A DNA stretch of 64,000 bases from Arthrobacter gandavensis (GCF_015355785.1 NZ_JADKYW010000003.1:666796-730795); one strand, 5' to 3'; shown: positions 1 to 8,859, counted from the stretch's first letter. Notes: generated by a model not told the origin, from the sequence alone. A program made the numbers and translations.

Positions 1-1
1 G

Positions 2-1132
2 CTGGTCATCAGCGACCGGACCCTGTTCACCGATCTCCTGCACCCGGATCCCGAGGCTGGAGAAGACACCTCGGCCGGACACGCCGTAGCGGCAGGACAG
101 GAAGCGCGGGCAGGACACGACGCAGCGGCAGGACAGGAAGCGCAGGCCGGACAGGGCGTGGTGAGAGTGCCGGCAATGGGCGGACCGGGATCAACAGGGA
201 CCGGCGTGCCCGCTAATGCACCGGCGTACTTCCCCGGGTACGGGATCGTCCCCGGTGCGTGGGGTCGGGACCTGATCCGCTCGGCATTGGGCACACTCAG
301 GTACCGGGAGGCATCGCCTGGCAGGGAAAGTTCCGGTCAAGCAGCGGCGGTACTGCCTGAAACGGAGCCGGCGGCAGGACTAAAGCCGGTGCCGGTGCCT
401 AAGCCCCCGCCCTCGCAGGAGTCGAAGCCCGGGCCGGGACCAAAACCCGTGCGGTCCACACCGGCGGAAGGGTCGACGTCCGGGCCAGGGTCCACCCCGG
501 GGAGGGACTCGAGATTGGCGGACGGGTCCAGATCCATGCCAGGGACGATGGCCGCGCCGGTATCGACCTCCGGAACGGGGAGGATGCCCGGAACAGCAAT
601 GGAACATGGTTCTGCAGTGAGCCTGCGCCGTCTCTACCTTGACCCTGTCTCCGGGGACCTGACAGCGATGGAAGCCAAAGCCCGGGCCTTCCCGGCGGGC
701 CTGGCACGAATGATCCGCACCCGGGACCAAACCTGCCGCACACCCTGGTGTGATGCGCCTATCCGGCACATCGACCACATCCGTCCCCACGCAGAAGGCG
801 GACCGACCAGCTACTCCAACGGACAGGGACTGTGCGAAGCCTGCAACCAGGCCAAGGAAGCACCCGGCTGGAGTGCCAGTGCCGATGCCAGTGCCGCCCG
901 GACAGAAACGTCGGGTGCAGCGAGCCGGAGCGTGCCGGGAAGATCTGCACATATGCTCCGGCCATCGATCTCCACGCCGGCGCCCTCCACCTCGTCGCAC
1001 CGGCACTCCGTCAGGATCACCACGCCTACCGGCCACCTCTACGCTTCGACGGCTCCGCCGCTCCCGGGCGTCCCGACTCAGCTGCGAGGCAACCAGACTA
1101 TGGATGCGGACCATTCCGGTGCGCACCCGTAG
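2..1132 (+). CDS. DUF222-type HNH endonuclease domain protein, 5'-truncated
   Basis: The reading frame is open from the first bases of the window, so the gene starts upstream; about 376 residues are visible. The first residues (LVISDRTLF) resemble the end of the DUF222 region seen in actinobacterial HNH proteins. A zinc-finger HNH core lies at about nt 733-845: Cys pairs CRTPWC and CEAC flank HIDHIRPH and a [13 protein letters not shown] stretch. Between them is a long, low-complexity Pro/Gly/Ser/Lys linker (nt 160-600) with small alanine/glycine repeats, poorly conserved in this family. These proteins are multicopy in Micrococcales genomes and their biological role is not settled; nuclease activity is inferred from the motif. 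The family call is firm, the function is not. Confidence 0.85.
   Translation: MVISDRTLFTDLLHPDPEAGEDTSAGHAVAAGQEARAGHDAAAGQEAQAGQGVVRVPAMGGPGSTGTGVPANAPAYFPGYGIVPGAWGRDLIRSALGTLRYREASPGRESSGQAAAVLPETEPAAGLKPVPVPKPPPSQESKPGPGPKPVRSTPAEGSTSGPGSTPGRDSRLADGSRSMPGTMAAPVSTSGTGRMPGTAMEHGSAVSLRRLYLDPVSGDLTAMEAKARAFPAGLARMIRTRDQTCRTPWCDAPIRHIDHIRPHAEGGPTSYSNGQGLCEACNQAKEAPGWSASADASAARTETSGAASRSVPGRSAHMLRPSISTPAPSTSSHRHSVRITTPTGHLYASTAPPLPGVPTQLRGNQTMDADHSGAHP
83..155 (+). repeat. Short in-frame tandem repeat in the HNH gene
   Basis: Degenerate repeats of a GCAGCGGCAGGACAGGAAGC-like unit occur in frame and encode AAGQEA-type peptides. They sit in the variable region between the DUF222 part and the linker, and look like slippage-generated coding repeats. 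Confidence 0.6.
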
Positions 1133-1197
1133 GGGCCACCGGCCCGAGCAGACCGAGCCGATCCACCTCAGCGCGAGCTGGCAAGCTTCGTCCGGCT

Positions 1198-1257
1198 CGG
1201 CCCGGGCCAGCCAGGCCACCCGGGCCAGCCCTGCCTCGCCCAGCCCAGCCCAGCCTC
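1198..1257. repeat. Low-complexity CCAGCC/CCCAG repeats between convergent genes
   Basis: CCCGGGCCAGCC occurs twice (1201-1212 and 1219-1230) and is followed by a short run of GCCCA units. The block fills the gap between the HNH gene and idnD, which converge here. No gene or clear terminator stem is visible. Confidence 0.6.
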
Positions 1258-1264
1258 AGTCCGC

Positions 1265-2299
1265 TCAGTTCCCGAAGCGCAGCAGAACCTTGCTGCTAAC
1301 CGAGGCGTCCCTGGCAACTTCGAACGCCTCCAGCGCATCCTCCACGGCAAATTCGTGGGTGATCACCGGATCGGCCTGCAGGCTTCCGTCGGCGAGGGCA
1401 GCGATAACCTCATCAATCTCGTCGTTGAACCGGAAGGAGCCCACCAGTTCCAGCTCGCGCGTGATCGCCAGCGAAATCAGTGCCGGCTGCTCGCCGGACG
1501 GCAGCAGTCCCACCATCACAACCCGTCCGCCGCGGGTCGCACCCTGAACAGCAGACATCAGGCCGCGGTAACTGCCCGAGGACTCGAAACAGATGTCGGC
1601 ATCCACCGCAGCAATACCGTCGGCATCAGTCGCCAGGAGGCTGCGGTCGGCACCGACGGCACGCGCGGTTTCCATCGGGAACTCGTGCATGTCCGTCGTG
1701 ATGATCTCCCCCGCACCGCGTGCCCGAAGCACCGCCGTGATCAGCGCACCAATCGGGCCCGAGCCGGTGACCAGCACCCGCTTGCCCCGCACATCGCCGG
1801 CACGCGAAACTGCGTGCCAGGCAACGGCGGCGGGCTCAACAAGCGCAGCGCGCCGCAGCGGCAGGTTCTCCGGCAGCACCCGGAGCATCCGCGCCGGCAG
1901 GTTCACGAACCGGGCAAAGGCACCCTCGGTATGCGGGAACCGGGCAGCACTGCCCAGATACGTGCAGCCCGGTGACAGGTTGGGCCGGTCCTCGGGGTAC
2001 CGGGACCCGTCTCCGGGACCGGGCGTCGCCGGATGAACGGCCACGGCGGTCCCCTCCGCCGGTCCGGTACCGTCGGCCGCAGCCCGCGCAACCCGCCCCA
2101 CAACTTCATGGCCCAGCAGCATCGGTGCCTTCAGGATCGACTCGCCCGCAGCACCGTGCTGCCAGTAATGCAGGTCCGATCCGCACACCCCGCCGTAGAC
2201 GATCTCAACAACAGCCTCATCGGCCGCCGGTACGCCAGGCTCAACGGGTTCAACCCGCAGGTCACCGGCACCGTGAGCTACTACCCCAAGAGTTTCCAT
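1265..2299 (-). CDS. idnD: L-idonate 5-dehydrogenase (zinc-type MDR)
   Basis: A 344-residue medium-chain zinc dehydrogenase. It has the catalytic-zinc start GGVCGSDLHYWQHG, the GHEVVGRV segment, and a Rossmann nucleotide site (VTGSGPIGALI). It would oxidise L-idonate to 5-keto-D-gluconate in the cytoplasm. It is the last gene of a minus-strand operon, 10 nt after the SDR gene. ATG at 2299 is preceded by a GAGGAGG ribosome site. The usual structural-zinc four-cysteine loop is not obvious, as is typical of this idonate subgroup. The substrate call rests mainly on the neighbours gntK, gntP and idnO; another polyol is possible. Confidence 0.85.
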   Translation of the reverse strand: METLGVVAHGAGDLRVEPVEPGVPAADEAVVEIVYGGVCGSDLHYWQHGAAGESILKAPMLLGHEVVGRVARAAADGTGPAEGTAVAVHPATPGPGDGSRYPEDRPNLSPGCTYLGSAARFPHTEGAFARFVNLPARMLRVLPENLPLRRAALVEPAAVAWHAVSRAGDVRGKRVLVTGSGPIGALITAVLRARGAGEIITTDMHEFPMETARAVGADRSLLATDADGIAAVDADICFESSGSYRGLMSAVQGATRGGRVVMVGLLPSGEQPALISLAITRELELVGSFRFNDEIDEVIAALADGSLQADPVITHEFAVEDALEAFEVARDASVSSKVLLRFGN

Positions 2300-2309
2300 G
2301 GTTTCCTCC

Positions 2310-3083
2310 TCAGACCACAGTGGTCATGCCGCCGTCAATGAAGACGACCTGACCGTTGACGAAATTGGACGCATCGGACGCCAGCCAGATTGCCGGGCCC
2401 ACAATGTCTTCCACGCTGCCCCACCGGTGCGCCGGAGTGCGGCCCAGGATCCAGGAGTTGAACGCCTCATCATCGACCAGGTTCTGGGTCATCTCGGTGT
2501 GGATGTAGCCGGGCGCAATCGCATTGATCTGCAGTCCCTCGGCGGCCCACTCGGCCGTCATGGCACGGGTCAGGTTCCGGATTCCGCCCTTGGACGCGGT
2601 GTACGGCGCGATCGTCGGCCGCGCCAGGTCTGTCTGCACGGAGGCAATGTTGATGATCTTGCCCCGTCCGCGCGGAATCATGTGCCGGGCAGCCTCCCGC
2701 CCCACCAGGAACGCACTGGTCAGGTTGGTGCGCAGCACGCGTTCCCAGTCCGCGACGTCGAGCTCCAGCATCGGCACGCGGTGCTGCACTCCGGCGTTGT
2801 TGACCAGGATCTCGAGCGGACCGACTTCGCGCTCCACCCAGGCAACGCCGTCGGCCGCTTCAGCGGCGTCCGTGACATCGAAGCGGCGGGCGAAAATCCG
2901 GTCCTCGCCGAACTCCGCGGCCAGCGCGGACCGCGCAGCTTCCAGCCGGCGGGCATCCAGGCCGTTCAGGACGACGACGGCGCCCGCACCTGCCAGCCCG
3001 CGGGCAATCGCGTTGCCAATTCCCCGGCTGGAACCGGTCACCAGGGCAACCCGCCCGGAAATATCAAACATGTCTGCAGCCAT
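2310..3083 (-). CDS. idnO: Gluconate 5-dehydrogenase, SDR family
   Basis: A classical short-chain dehydrogenase of about 257 residues: TGSSRGIG nucleotide-binding loop, NNAG, catalytic Ser and a YTASKGG (YxxxK) motif, and the IAPGYIHTEM region. It would interconvert 5-keto-D-gluconate and D-gluconate. ATG at 3083 is preferred because GGAGAGGAG lies 8 nt upstream; the frame is open further upstream to 3140 but those residues look non-native and overlap a hairpin. It sits between gntP and idnD, with 10 nt to the next gene, which supports the idonate/gluconate assignment. Confidence 0.88.
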   Translation of the reverse strand: MAADMFDISGRVALVTGSSRGIGNAIARGLAGAGAVVVLNGLDARRLEAARSALAAEFGEDRIFARRFDVTDAAEAADGVAWVEREVGPLEILVNNAGVQHRVPMLELDVADWERVLRTNLTSAFLVGREAARHMIPRGRGKIINIASVQTDLARPTIAPYTASKGGIRNLTRAMTAEWAAEGLQINAIAPGYIHTEMTQNLVDDEAFNSWILGRTPAHRWGSVEDIVGPAIWLASDASNFVNGQVVFIDGGMTTVV

Positions 3084-3121
3084 CGCTGCCGCTCCTCTCC
3101 GGAACCCGGGGAATCCGGGTA

Positions 3122-3154
3122 CCAAAACGGCCGGGAGCAAGGCTGCTCCCGGCC
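3122..3154 (-). terminator. Hairpin between gntP and idnO
   Basis: A perfect 11-bp stem (GGCCGGGAGCA, loop of 4) at 3129-3154. On the minus strand it is followed by GTTTTGG. It lies directly after gntP, within the operon, so it could be an attenuator or an mRNA processing/stability element giving more gntP than idnOD message. Confidence 0.55.
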
Positions 3155-3165
3155 GGATGGATGTA

Positions 3166-4569
3166 CTAGAACCCTGAGGCGACCAGGTAGATCGCCAGGG
3201 CCAGGATGAAGCCGATGACGCCGATCAGCGCCTGGCCAACGGTCCAGGTCTTCAGCGTGGTCTTGGTGTCCATCTGGAAGAACCGGCTGACCAGCCAGAA
3301 GCCGGAGTCGTTGACATGGCCGGCGAACACCGAGCCGGCGGCCAGCGCCAGCACGATTGCCACGGTCTGCACCGCGTTGAAGTCCGGGTTGTCCAGGACC
3401 ACGGGCTGCACCAGGGCGGCTGCGGTCGTCAGGGCAACGGTGGCCGAGCCCTGCGCAACACGCACGATCGCGGCGATCACGAAGCCGGCCACGATGACGG
3501 GCAGACCGATCGCGTCCAGAGAGTCCGCGATCGCGTTGCCGATGCCGCTGGCACGCAGCACGCCGCCGAACATGCCGCCGGCACCGGTGATGAGGATGAT
3601 CGAGCAGACCGGGCCGAGGGCGGAGTCCACAACGGTCTCGATCAGGGAGCCCTTCTTGCCCTGGCGGCGGCCGAGCAGCCACATTGCGAGGAAGACGGTG
3701 ATCAGCAGGGCTACCGGCGTTTCGCCGAGCGTGCGCAGGACCTGCACCCAGGTGTCCTCCAGGGAGACCAGCTCAGCGGTGGCAGCCATATTCAGGCCGG
3801 TGTTCAGGAAGATCAGGACGAACGGGAGCAGCAGAAGGGTGATGATGCTGCCCAGGCTGGGGGAGGAACGAAACTCGGACTCAACCGATCCCCTGGGGGC
3901 GTCGAGGAGGGTGGGTACCGGGATGTTGAACTTGCGGCCCAGGAAGTGGCCGAACAGGTAACCGGCGAGGTACCAGGTGGGGATCGCGACGATGAGGCCG
4001 AAGATCAGGACCAGTCCGACGTCGGCGCCCAGCAGGCCGGTGGCGGCCACGGGGCCGGGATGCGGCGGCACGAAGATGTGCATCGCTGAGAAGGCTGCAG
4101 CTGCGGGGAAGGCGTAGGTCAGCAGCGATCCGCCCATGCGGCGGGCAACGGTGAAGATGATCGGCAGCATGACCACGAGGCCGGCGTCGAAGAAGATCGG
4201 GAAACCGAACAGCAGCGAAGCCACAGAGAGCGCCAGGGAGGCGCGCTTCTGGCCAAACTTGTTGATCAGCGCGTTGGTGAGCACTTCAGCTCCTCCGGAG
4301 ACCTCCAGCATGCGGCCAAGCATGGCGCCCAGACCGACCAGCAGCGCCACACTGCCCAGGGTGGAGCTGAAGCCGCTCAGCAGCGTCGGCACAATGTCCC
4401 CGGCCTGGACGCCGGTCGCAACCGCGGTCAGGAGGCTGACCACGATCAGCGCCAGGAAGGCGTGGATACGGAATTTCATGATCATCACGAGCAGCAGGGC
4501 AATTGCTGCAACGGCGATCAGCAGGAGGCCGGGAGTTCCCAGCGTCCAGTTGAGCTCAAGATCGGTCAT
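3166..4569 (-). CDS. gntP: GntP-family gluconate:H+ symporter
   Basis: A 467-residue, very hydrophobic protein of the usual GntP length with about 12-14 membrane segments. Characteristic pieces include GLGAMLGRMLEVSGGAEVL, the FPIFFDAGLVVMLPI region, HIFVPPHPGPVAATGLLGAD, and the C-terminal HVNDSGFWLVSRFF. It would import gluconate (or idonate/5-ketogluconate) across the cytoplasmic membrane. It lies 36 nt after gntK and upstream of idnO. The start ATG has AGGA eight bases upstream. Confidence 0.93.
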   Translation of the reverse strand: MTDLELNWTLGTPGLLLIAVAAIALLLVMIMKFRIHAFLALIVVSLLTAVATGVQAGDIVPTLLSGFSSTLGSVALLVGLGAMLGRMLEVSGGAEVLTNALINKFGQKRASLALSVASLLFGFPIFFDAGLVVMLPIIFTVARRMGGSLLTYAFPAAAAFSAMHIFVPPHPGPVAATGLLGADVGLVLIFGLIVAIPTWYLAGYLFGHFLGRKFNIPVPTLLDAPRGSVESEFRSSPSLGSIITLLLLPFVLIFLNTGLNMAATAELVSLEDTWVQVLRTLGETPVALLITVFLAMWLLGRRQGKKGSLIETVVDSALGPVCSIILITGAGGMFGGVLRASGIGNAIADSLDAIGLPVIVAGFVIAAIVRVAQGSATVALTTAAALVQPVVLDNPDFNAVQTVAIVLALAAGSVFAGHVNDSGFWLVSRFFQMDTKTTLKTWTVGQALIGVIGFILALAIYLVASGF

Positions 4570-4605
4570 CGTCGTCCTATCAGGATGGGGGGTGTGTTGC
4601 CGGGG

Positions 4606-5133
4606 TCAGGACCCGGCAGGGGTGAACGCAGCTGCAGCGGCCGCCGCGATTTCATCTAGGGTCAGCGTGATGCTCAGCCGGATTCCGGCCTCATCCTCGC
4701 CGAGGGGTTCAAGGGTGGCAAACTGCGAGTCCAGCAGGGTCGGCGGCATGTACTCGTGGTCCCGCCGGCTCAGCCGCTCTGCGATCAGCTCGCGGGAGCC
4801 CTCCATGTGGATGAACTGCGTGCCCGGCGCGAAGGAGCGGATCAGATCACGGTACTGGCGCTTCAGCGCCGAACACGCAACCACGGTGGCGGTTCCGTTT
4901 TCGAGCCCGGCCGCAAGCTCACGGCCGATTGCGCGCAGCCATGGCTCGCGGTCCTCGTCCGTCAGCGGATGCCCGGAGGCCATCTTTGCCTTGTTGCTGG
5001 CCGGATGCAGGTCGTCACCGTCCAGGAACGGCAGTTCCAGCCGGGCCGCCACGGCCTGTCCGGCGGTGGACTTGCCGCAGCCCTGTACTCCCATCACCAC
5101 AAGCGGGGGATATTGCTCGTTCGCCAACAGCAT
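4606..5133 (-). CDS. gntK: Gluconokinase
   Basis: A 175-residue P-loop kinase with GVQGCGKST close to the N-terminus, the LDGDDLHPASNKAKM substrate segment, and CSALKRQYRDLIR, all typical of GntK. It phosphorylates D-gluconate to 6-phosphogluconate. I place the start at ATG 5133 because GAGGAG lies 7 nt upstream; an in-frame ATG at 5157 would put the ribosome site inside the gene. It is the first gene of gntK-gntP-idnO-idnD. A palindromic operator candidate lies about 55 nt upstream. No GntR-type regulator is encoded nearby. Confidence 0.93.
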   Translation of the reverse strand: MLLANEQYPPLVVMGVQGCGKSTAGQAVAARLELPFLDGDDLHPASNKAKMASGHPLTDEDREPWLRAIGRELAAGLENGTATVVACSALKRQYRDLIRSFAPGTQFIHMEGSRELIAERLSRRDHEYMPPTLLDSQFATLEPLGEDEAGIRLSITLTLDEIAAAAAAAFTPAGS

Positions 5134-5160
5134 GGCAAAACTCCTCAGACGCGTCATTAC

Positions 5161-5203
5161 ATCTGATTTGCTCGTGGCTGGGCCAGTAATAAATCAGATT
5201 TAT
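5161..5203 (-). promoter_or_regulatory. Palindromic operator candidate upstream of gntK
   Basis: ATAAATCAGATTTAT (5189-5203) is a perfect 7+1+7 palindrome. Its half ATCTGATTT recurs in inverted orientation at 5161-5169, giving a 9-bp inverted repeat spaced by 21 nt. It stands out as AT-rich in a GC-rich genome and lies just upstream of gntK, so it is probably a repressor site for the gluconate operon. Confidence 0.6.
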
Positions 5204-5255
5204 CAGGACCAAGATAGCACCCACAACGACGGCGGCAAACACGCAGCGATCACGC

Positions 5256-5295
5256 ATACCCCCATAGGTATTTTGATTTATACCCCTGGGGGTAT
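5256..5295 (+). promoter_or_regulatory. Two CsoR/CstR-type operator boxes
   Basis: ATACCCCCATAGGTAT (5256-5271) and the perfect palindrome ATACCCCTGGGGGTAT (5280-5295) lie 36-76 nt before the metallo-hydrolase start. The ATACCC...GGGTAT architecture is that of CsoR-family (copper- or persulfide-sensing) repressor sites; the persulfide-dioxygenase-like downstream gene favours a CstR-like sensor. No such regulator is encoded in the window. Confidence 0.75.
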
Positions 5296-5331
5296 TACGG
5301 TTGTAGTACCCCGATCCCCAAAGGAGTACCC

Positions 5332-6723
5332 ATGCTCATCGAACGCATCTACGACGAGGACCTGGCACAGGCCAGCTACTTCATCGGCTGCCAGCGCCTG
5401 GGCGAGGCGATCGTCGTCGACGCCCGCCGCGACGTCGCCCCCTACCTTGAACTTGCCGCTGCGAAAGGCATGAAGATCACCGCGGTGACCGAGACCCACA
5501 TCCACGCCGACTACCTTTCCGGCACCCGTGAACTCGCCGCAGCCACCGGCGCGCAGATCTACATCTCCGGTGAAGGCGGAGCCGACTGGCAGTACGGCTT
5601 CGAAGGCACCCGGATGTACGACGGCGATGCCATCACCATCGGCAACCTCACCATCAAGGCCCTCCACACCCCGGGCCACACCCCCGAGCACCTCTCCTAC
5701 CTGGTGACCGACGGCGCGTTCACCGACCAGGCCGGCTACCTGCTCTCCGGGGACTTCGTGTTCGCCGGTGACCTCGGCCGCCCGGACCTGCTCGACGAAG
5801 CAGCCGGCGGCGTCGACACCCGCTTCGAAGGCGCCAAGCAGATGTTCGCCAGCCTGCGGGACAAGTTCCTCACGCTGCCCGACTACGTCCAGGTGCACCC
5901 GGGCCACGGCGCAGGCAGCGCCTGCGGCAAGGCGCTGGGCGCCATCCCCTCCTCCACGGTGGGCTACGAGCGCCTGTACGCCTGGTGGGGCAAGTACCTC
6001 GCCGCGAATGACGAGCAGGGCTTCATTCACGAACTCCTCGACGGGCAGCCCGAGGCCCACGCCTACTTTGCCCGCATGAAGAAGCAGAACAAGCAGGGCC
6101 CGGCAGTCATGGGCCCGCGCGAACCGCTGGCGGAAATCCCTGCGGCCGACGTCGTGTCCCGCCTGGAAACCCGCGAAGCAACCTTCGTGGACACGCGCAG
6201 CGTCCCCGAGCTCCACCAGGGCACCGTCCCCGGCGCCCTGCACATCCCCGCCGGCGGCAAGACCGCCAGCTTCGGTGCCTGGGCCGTGGACCCCGAATCA
6301 GAGAGCACCCGTCCGCTGATCCTGCTCACCGCGAACCAGGACCAGGCCCACGCCGTCCGCGATTCACTGGCACGCGTTGGCATTGACGACGTCGCCGGCT
6401 TCGTCACCAGCCTGGAAGGACTCCCCCAGTCCGCACCGGCAACCATCTCCGCCACGGAGCTGGACTCCTTCGACGCCGCTATGGTCCTGGACGTCCGTGC
6501 CCGCATAGAGCACGCGGCCGGCAACATCCCCGGCTCGCACCAGCTGCACGGCGGACGTGCGCTGTGGAACCTGGATCAGCTGCCGTCCGACGGCAAGATC
6601 GTTGCCTACTGCGCCAGCGGCATGCGCAGCTCGATCGTCGGCAACGCCCTGCGCAACGCAGGGTACGACGTCGTCGAGCTCGAAGGCGCCTACCCTGCCT
6701 GGGCTGCCGCCCACGCTTCGTAA
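5332..6723 (+). CDS. Metallo-beta-lactamase/double-rhodanese fusion (CstB/Blh-like persulfide dioxygenase)
   Basis: 463 residues. The N-terminal half is an ETHE1-type metallo-beta-lactamase: THIHADYLSG (about residue 55), HTPGHTPEHLSYL, GDFVFAGDLGRPDLL and HPGHGAG. Two rhodanese domains follow. In the first, the catalytic-loop position (TANQDQA) has no cysteine, so it is probably inactive. The second has CASGMRS with the active-site Cys. The fusion would oxidise protein- or thiol-bound persulfide and handle sulfane sulfur in the cytoplasm. AAAGGAG precedes ATG by 5-6 nt. Two CsoR/CstR-like boxes lie upstream and a strong hairpin follows. The biochemical call is family-based. Confidence 0.88.
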   Translation: MLIERIYDEDLAQASYFIGCQRLGEAIVVDARRDVAPYLELAAAKGMKITAVTETHIHADYLSGTRELAAATGAQIYISGEGGADWQYGFEGTRMYDGDAITIGNLTIKALHTPGHTPEHLSYLVTDGAFTDQAGYLLSGDFVFAGDLGRPDLLDEAAGGVDTRFEGAKQMFASLRDKFLTLPDYVQVHPGHGAGSACGKALGAIPSSTVGYERLYAWWGKYLAANDEQGFIHELLDGQPEAHAYFARMKKQNKQGPAVMGPREPLAEIPAADVVSRLETREATFVDTRSVPELHQGTVPGALHIPAGGKTASFGAWAVDPESESTRPLILLTANQDQAHAVRDSLARVGIDDVAGFVTSLEGLPQSAPATISATELDSFDAAMVLDVRARIEHAAGNIPGSHQLHGGRALWNLDQLPSDGKIVAYCASGMRSSIVGNALRNAGYDVVELEGAYPAWAAAHAS

Positions 6724-6725
6724 CA

Positions 6726-6770
6726 GCAGCGAAAAATCCCCGGTCCGCGCGGACCGGGGTTTTTCGCTGC
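6726..6770. terminator. Bidirectional terminator between convergent genes
   Basis: A long stem pairs GCAGCGAAAAA-T-CCCCGGTCC with GGACCGGGG-TTTTTCGCTGC, with one bulged T. It has a GC-rich core and a T tract on one side and A tract on the other, so it can terminate both the fusion hydrolase gene and the minus-strand permease gene. Confidence 0.9.
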
Positions 6771-6778
6771 CCCCGTAA

Positions 6779-8068
6779 CTACCTCCGCTGAGCCCGCAGG
6801 CGCACCAGCCGCAGCACAACGCCCACGGCGAAGACCGCCACCCCGCCCAGCACCGAGGCCAGGGGCAGGGTAAGTGCCAGCACGGCGCAGGACACAGCCC
6901 CCAGGACCTGGAGTGCCCGGGGATAGCGGCGGTCCGCCGACGGCTGCGTCAGGGCGGCCAGGTTGGCCACGAGGTAGTAGACCAGCACACCGAAGGACGA
7001 AAAGCCGATAGCTCCGCGCAGGTCGGCTACCAGAAGTACGCAGCAGATCACGACGGCGATCGCCACCTCGGCACGGTGCGGCACCTGGTATGTCGGATGG
7101 ACCGCTGCAAGCCAGGCGGGCAGGTCTCCGCCGCGGGACATGGCCAGGGCGGTCCGGCCGAGCCCGGCGATCAGCGCCAGCAGGGCTCCCAGGGAGGCGG
7201 CTGCGGCACCAATCCGCACCACCGGACCAGCCCAGGCCAGCGGGCCCGCTTCGACGGCGGCGGCCAGGGGCGCAGGGGCGGCGGCAACGCCGTCGGGCCC
7301 CAGCGACGCCAGCAGCGTTACGGCAACCACCGCGTAAACCGCCAGGGCTAAGCCCAGGGCCAGCGTAATGGCGCGGGGAATGGTGCGCCAGGGGTCGCGG
7401 ACCTCTTCTGCCATGGTGGCGATCCGGGCATAGCCGGCGAAAGCGAAAAAGAGCAGTCCGGCGGACTGCAGGATCCCGTACCACCCGCCGGCCAGCAGCC
7501 CCTCAGAGAGGAAACTGCTGGCGTTTGGGTCCGTGCCGGCCCAGGCGGCAACCATGCCCAGGGCCAGTGCAGCGAACACCACGGCAACAATGATCCGGGT
7601 CAGCAGGGCGGTGCGGGTAATGCCGCGGTAGTTGACGGCAGCAAGGAGCACAACGGCGGCCACCGCCGCTGGCCGCTCCCAGCCGGCCGGTGCCGCATAG
7701 GCTGCGAAGGTCATGGCCATGGCGGCCGCACTGGCGGTCTTGCCGATGACGAAGCCCCAGCCGGCCAGGAAACCGGCCCAGGGGCCCAGGCGTTTCCGCC
7801 CGTAAACGTACGTCCCGCCGGACGCGGGATAGACCGCTGCCAGCTGGGCGGAGGAGGTGGCGTTGCAGAAGGCCACCAGCCCGGCAACGGCGAGTCCGAC
7901 CAGCAGTCCTGAACCCGCGGCGGCCGCCGCAGGAGTGAAAGCCGCAAAAACCCCGGCTCCAACCATGGAGCCGAGGCCGATGAGGGTGGCGTCTGCGGTG
8001 CCGAGCCGGCGGGCCAGGACCGGCGCACCTGAAGATCCGGGAGCCGGCGGCCGGGGTTCGTTGCCCAT
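6779..8068 (-). CDS. APC-superfamily amino-acid permease
   Basis: 429 residues with about 12 membrane helices. The first helix carries LIGLGSMVGAGVFAAFTPA, the glycine-rich substrate site of APC transporters, followed by YPASGGTYVYGRKRLG and the EEVRDPWRTIPRAI loop. It is a cytoplasmic-membrane amino-acid or polyamine transporter; the substrate cannot be read from sequence. It starts 29 nt after the TSUP gene on the same strand, so it may be co-transcribed with the rhodanese-TSUP pair under the CsoR/CstR-like boxes. A link to a sulfur amino acid is only inference. Confidence 0.85.
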   Translation of the reverse strand: MGNEPRPPAPGSSGAPVLARRLGTADATLIGLGSMVGAGVFAAFTPAAAAAGSGLLVGLAVAGLVAFCNATSSAQLAAVYPASGGTYVYGRKRLGPWAGFLAGWGFVIGKTASAAAMAMTFAAYAAPAGWERPAAVAAVVLLAAVNYRGITRTALLTRIIVAVVFAALALGMVAAWAGTDPNASSFLSEGLLAGGWYGILQSAGLLFFAFAGYARIATMAEEVRDPWRTIPRAITLALGLALAVYAVVAVTLLASLGPDGVAAAPAPLAAAVEAGPLAWAGPVVRIGAAAASLGALLALIAGLGRTALAMSRGGDLPAWLAAVHPTYQVPHRAEVAIAVVICCVLLVADLRGAIGFSSFGVLVYYLVANLAALTQPSADRRYPRALQVLGAVSCAVLALTLPLASVLGGVAVFAVGVVLRLVRLRAQRR

Positions 8069-8097
8069 ACGGCAAGTATGCCCCGGCCGCGGCTGTG

Positions 8098-8859
8098 TTA
8101 CATGCCCAGGATTTCCTGGACCAGCACGAAGCCGCCCATGGCCAGCACGAACCAGCCAAAGGCCTTCCGGAGGGCAGCCTCGGGAATCCGGCCGACCAGC
8201 TTGGCGCCGATGAGCGAGCCGACAATGGCCATCGCGGTAACCGCCAGGGTCATGCTCCAGTTGATCTGCACCGTAGTCAGATATCCGGCAAGTCCGGCGA
8301 AGGACTTCATGGCAATCACCACCAGTGAGGTGCCCACCGCCATGGCCATCGGCATGCCGCCAAGCAGTGCCAGGGCCGGAACCACCAGGAATCCGCCGCC
8401 GGCACCGACCAGGCCGGTCACCAGGCCAACCACCGCGCCGTCCGCCAGGATGCGCAGGATCGGCAGGTCAGAATACGCCTTGTCCGGATCGACCTTGCGC
8501 CGGCCGCGGAGCATGGCAACCGACGTCGCGATCATCATGAGCGCAAACGCGATCATCAGCACCACGGAAGGAATCCGGCTGCCCAGCAGGCCGCCGCCAA
8601 ACGCGCCGGCCATACCGGCGGCGCCGAAGATGAGTCCGGTCTTCCAGCGCACGCGGCCGTTGCGTGCGTGGCCGATCACGCTCACCGCCGAGGTAACGCC
8701 CACGACGAACAGTGAGGAGGCGATGGCCTCCTTGGCGCCGAACCCGGCCACGTAGACCAGGATCGGCACCGTCAGAATCGAACCACCGCCGCCCAGCAGG
8801 CCAAGCGACAGACCGATCAGCAGGGACAGGCTGAGCACCAGCACCAGCGTGGAAGTCAT
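8098..8859 (-). CDS. TSUP (TauE/SafE) family sulfite exporter
   Basis: 253 residues, 7-8 membrane helices, with the duplicated TSUP signature: GLLGGGGSILTVPILVY near the N-terminus and GLVGAGGGFLVVPAL in the second half. Such proteins export sulfite, sulfoacetate or thiosulfate. ATG at 8859 overlaps the rhodanese stop by 4 nt (ATGA), so translation is coupled to the rhodanese gene. This pairing argues for removal of sulfite or thiosulfate made from persulfide. The exact anion is not determined. Confidence 0.88.
   Translation of the reverse strand: MTSTLVLVLSLSLLIGLSLGLLGGGGSILTVPILVYVAGFGAKEAIASSLFVVGVTSAVSVIGHARNGRVRWKTGLIFGAAGMAGAFGGGLLGSRIPSVVLMIAFALMMIATSVAMLRGRRKVDPDKAYSDLPILRILADGAVVGLVTGLVGAGGGFLVVPALALLGGMPMAMAVGTSLVVIAMKSFAGLAGYLTTVQINWSMTLAVTAMAIVGSLIGAKLVGRIPEAALRKAFGWFVLAMGGFVLVQEILGM

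Noticed and set aside
83-155. CRISPR-like repeats in the HNH gene
   Set aside because: Only a few imperfect, contiguous copies in frame with the protein; no regular spacers.
380-1219. 279-residue minus-strand frame opposite the HNH gene
   Set aside because: Arg/Gly/Pro-rich antisense translation without motifs; the HNH zinc-finger motif is on the plus strand.
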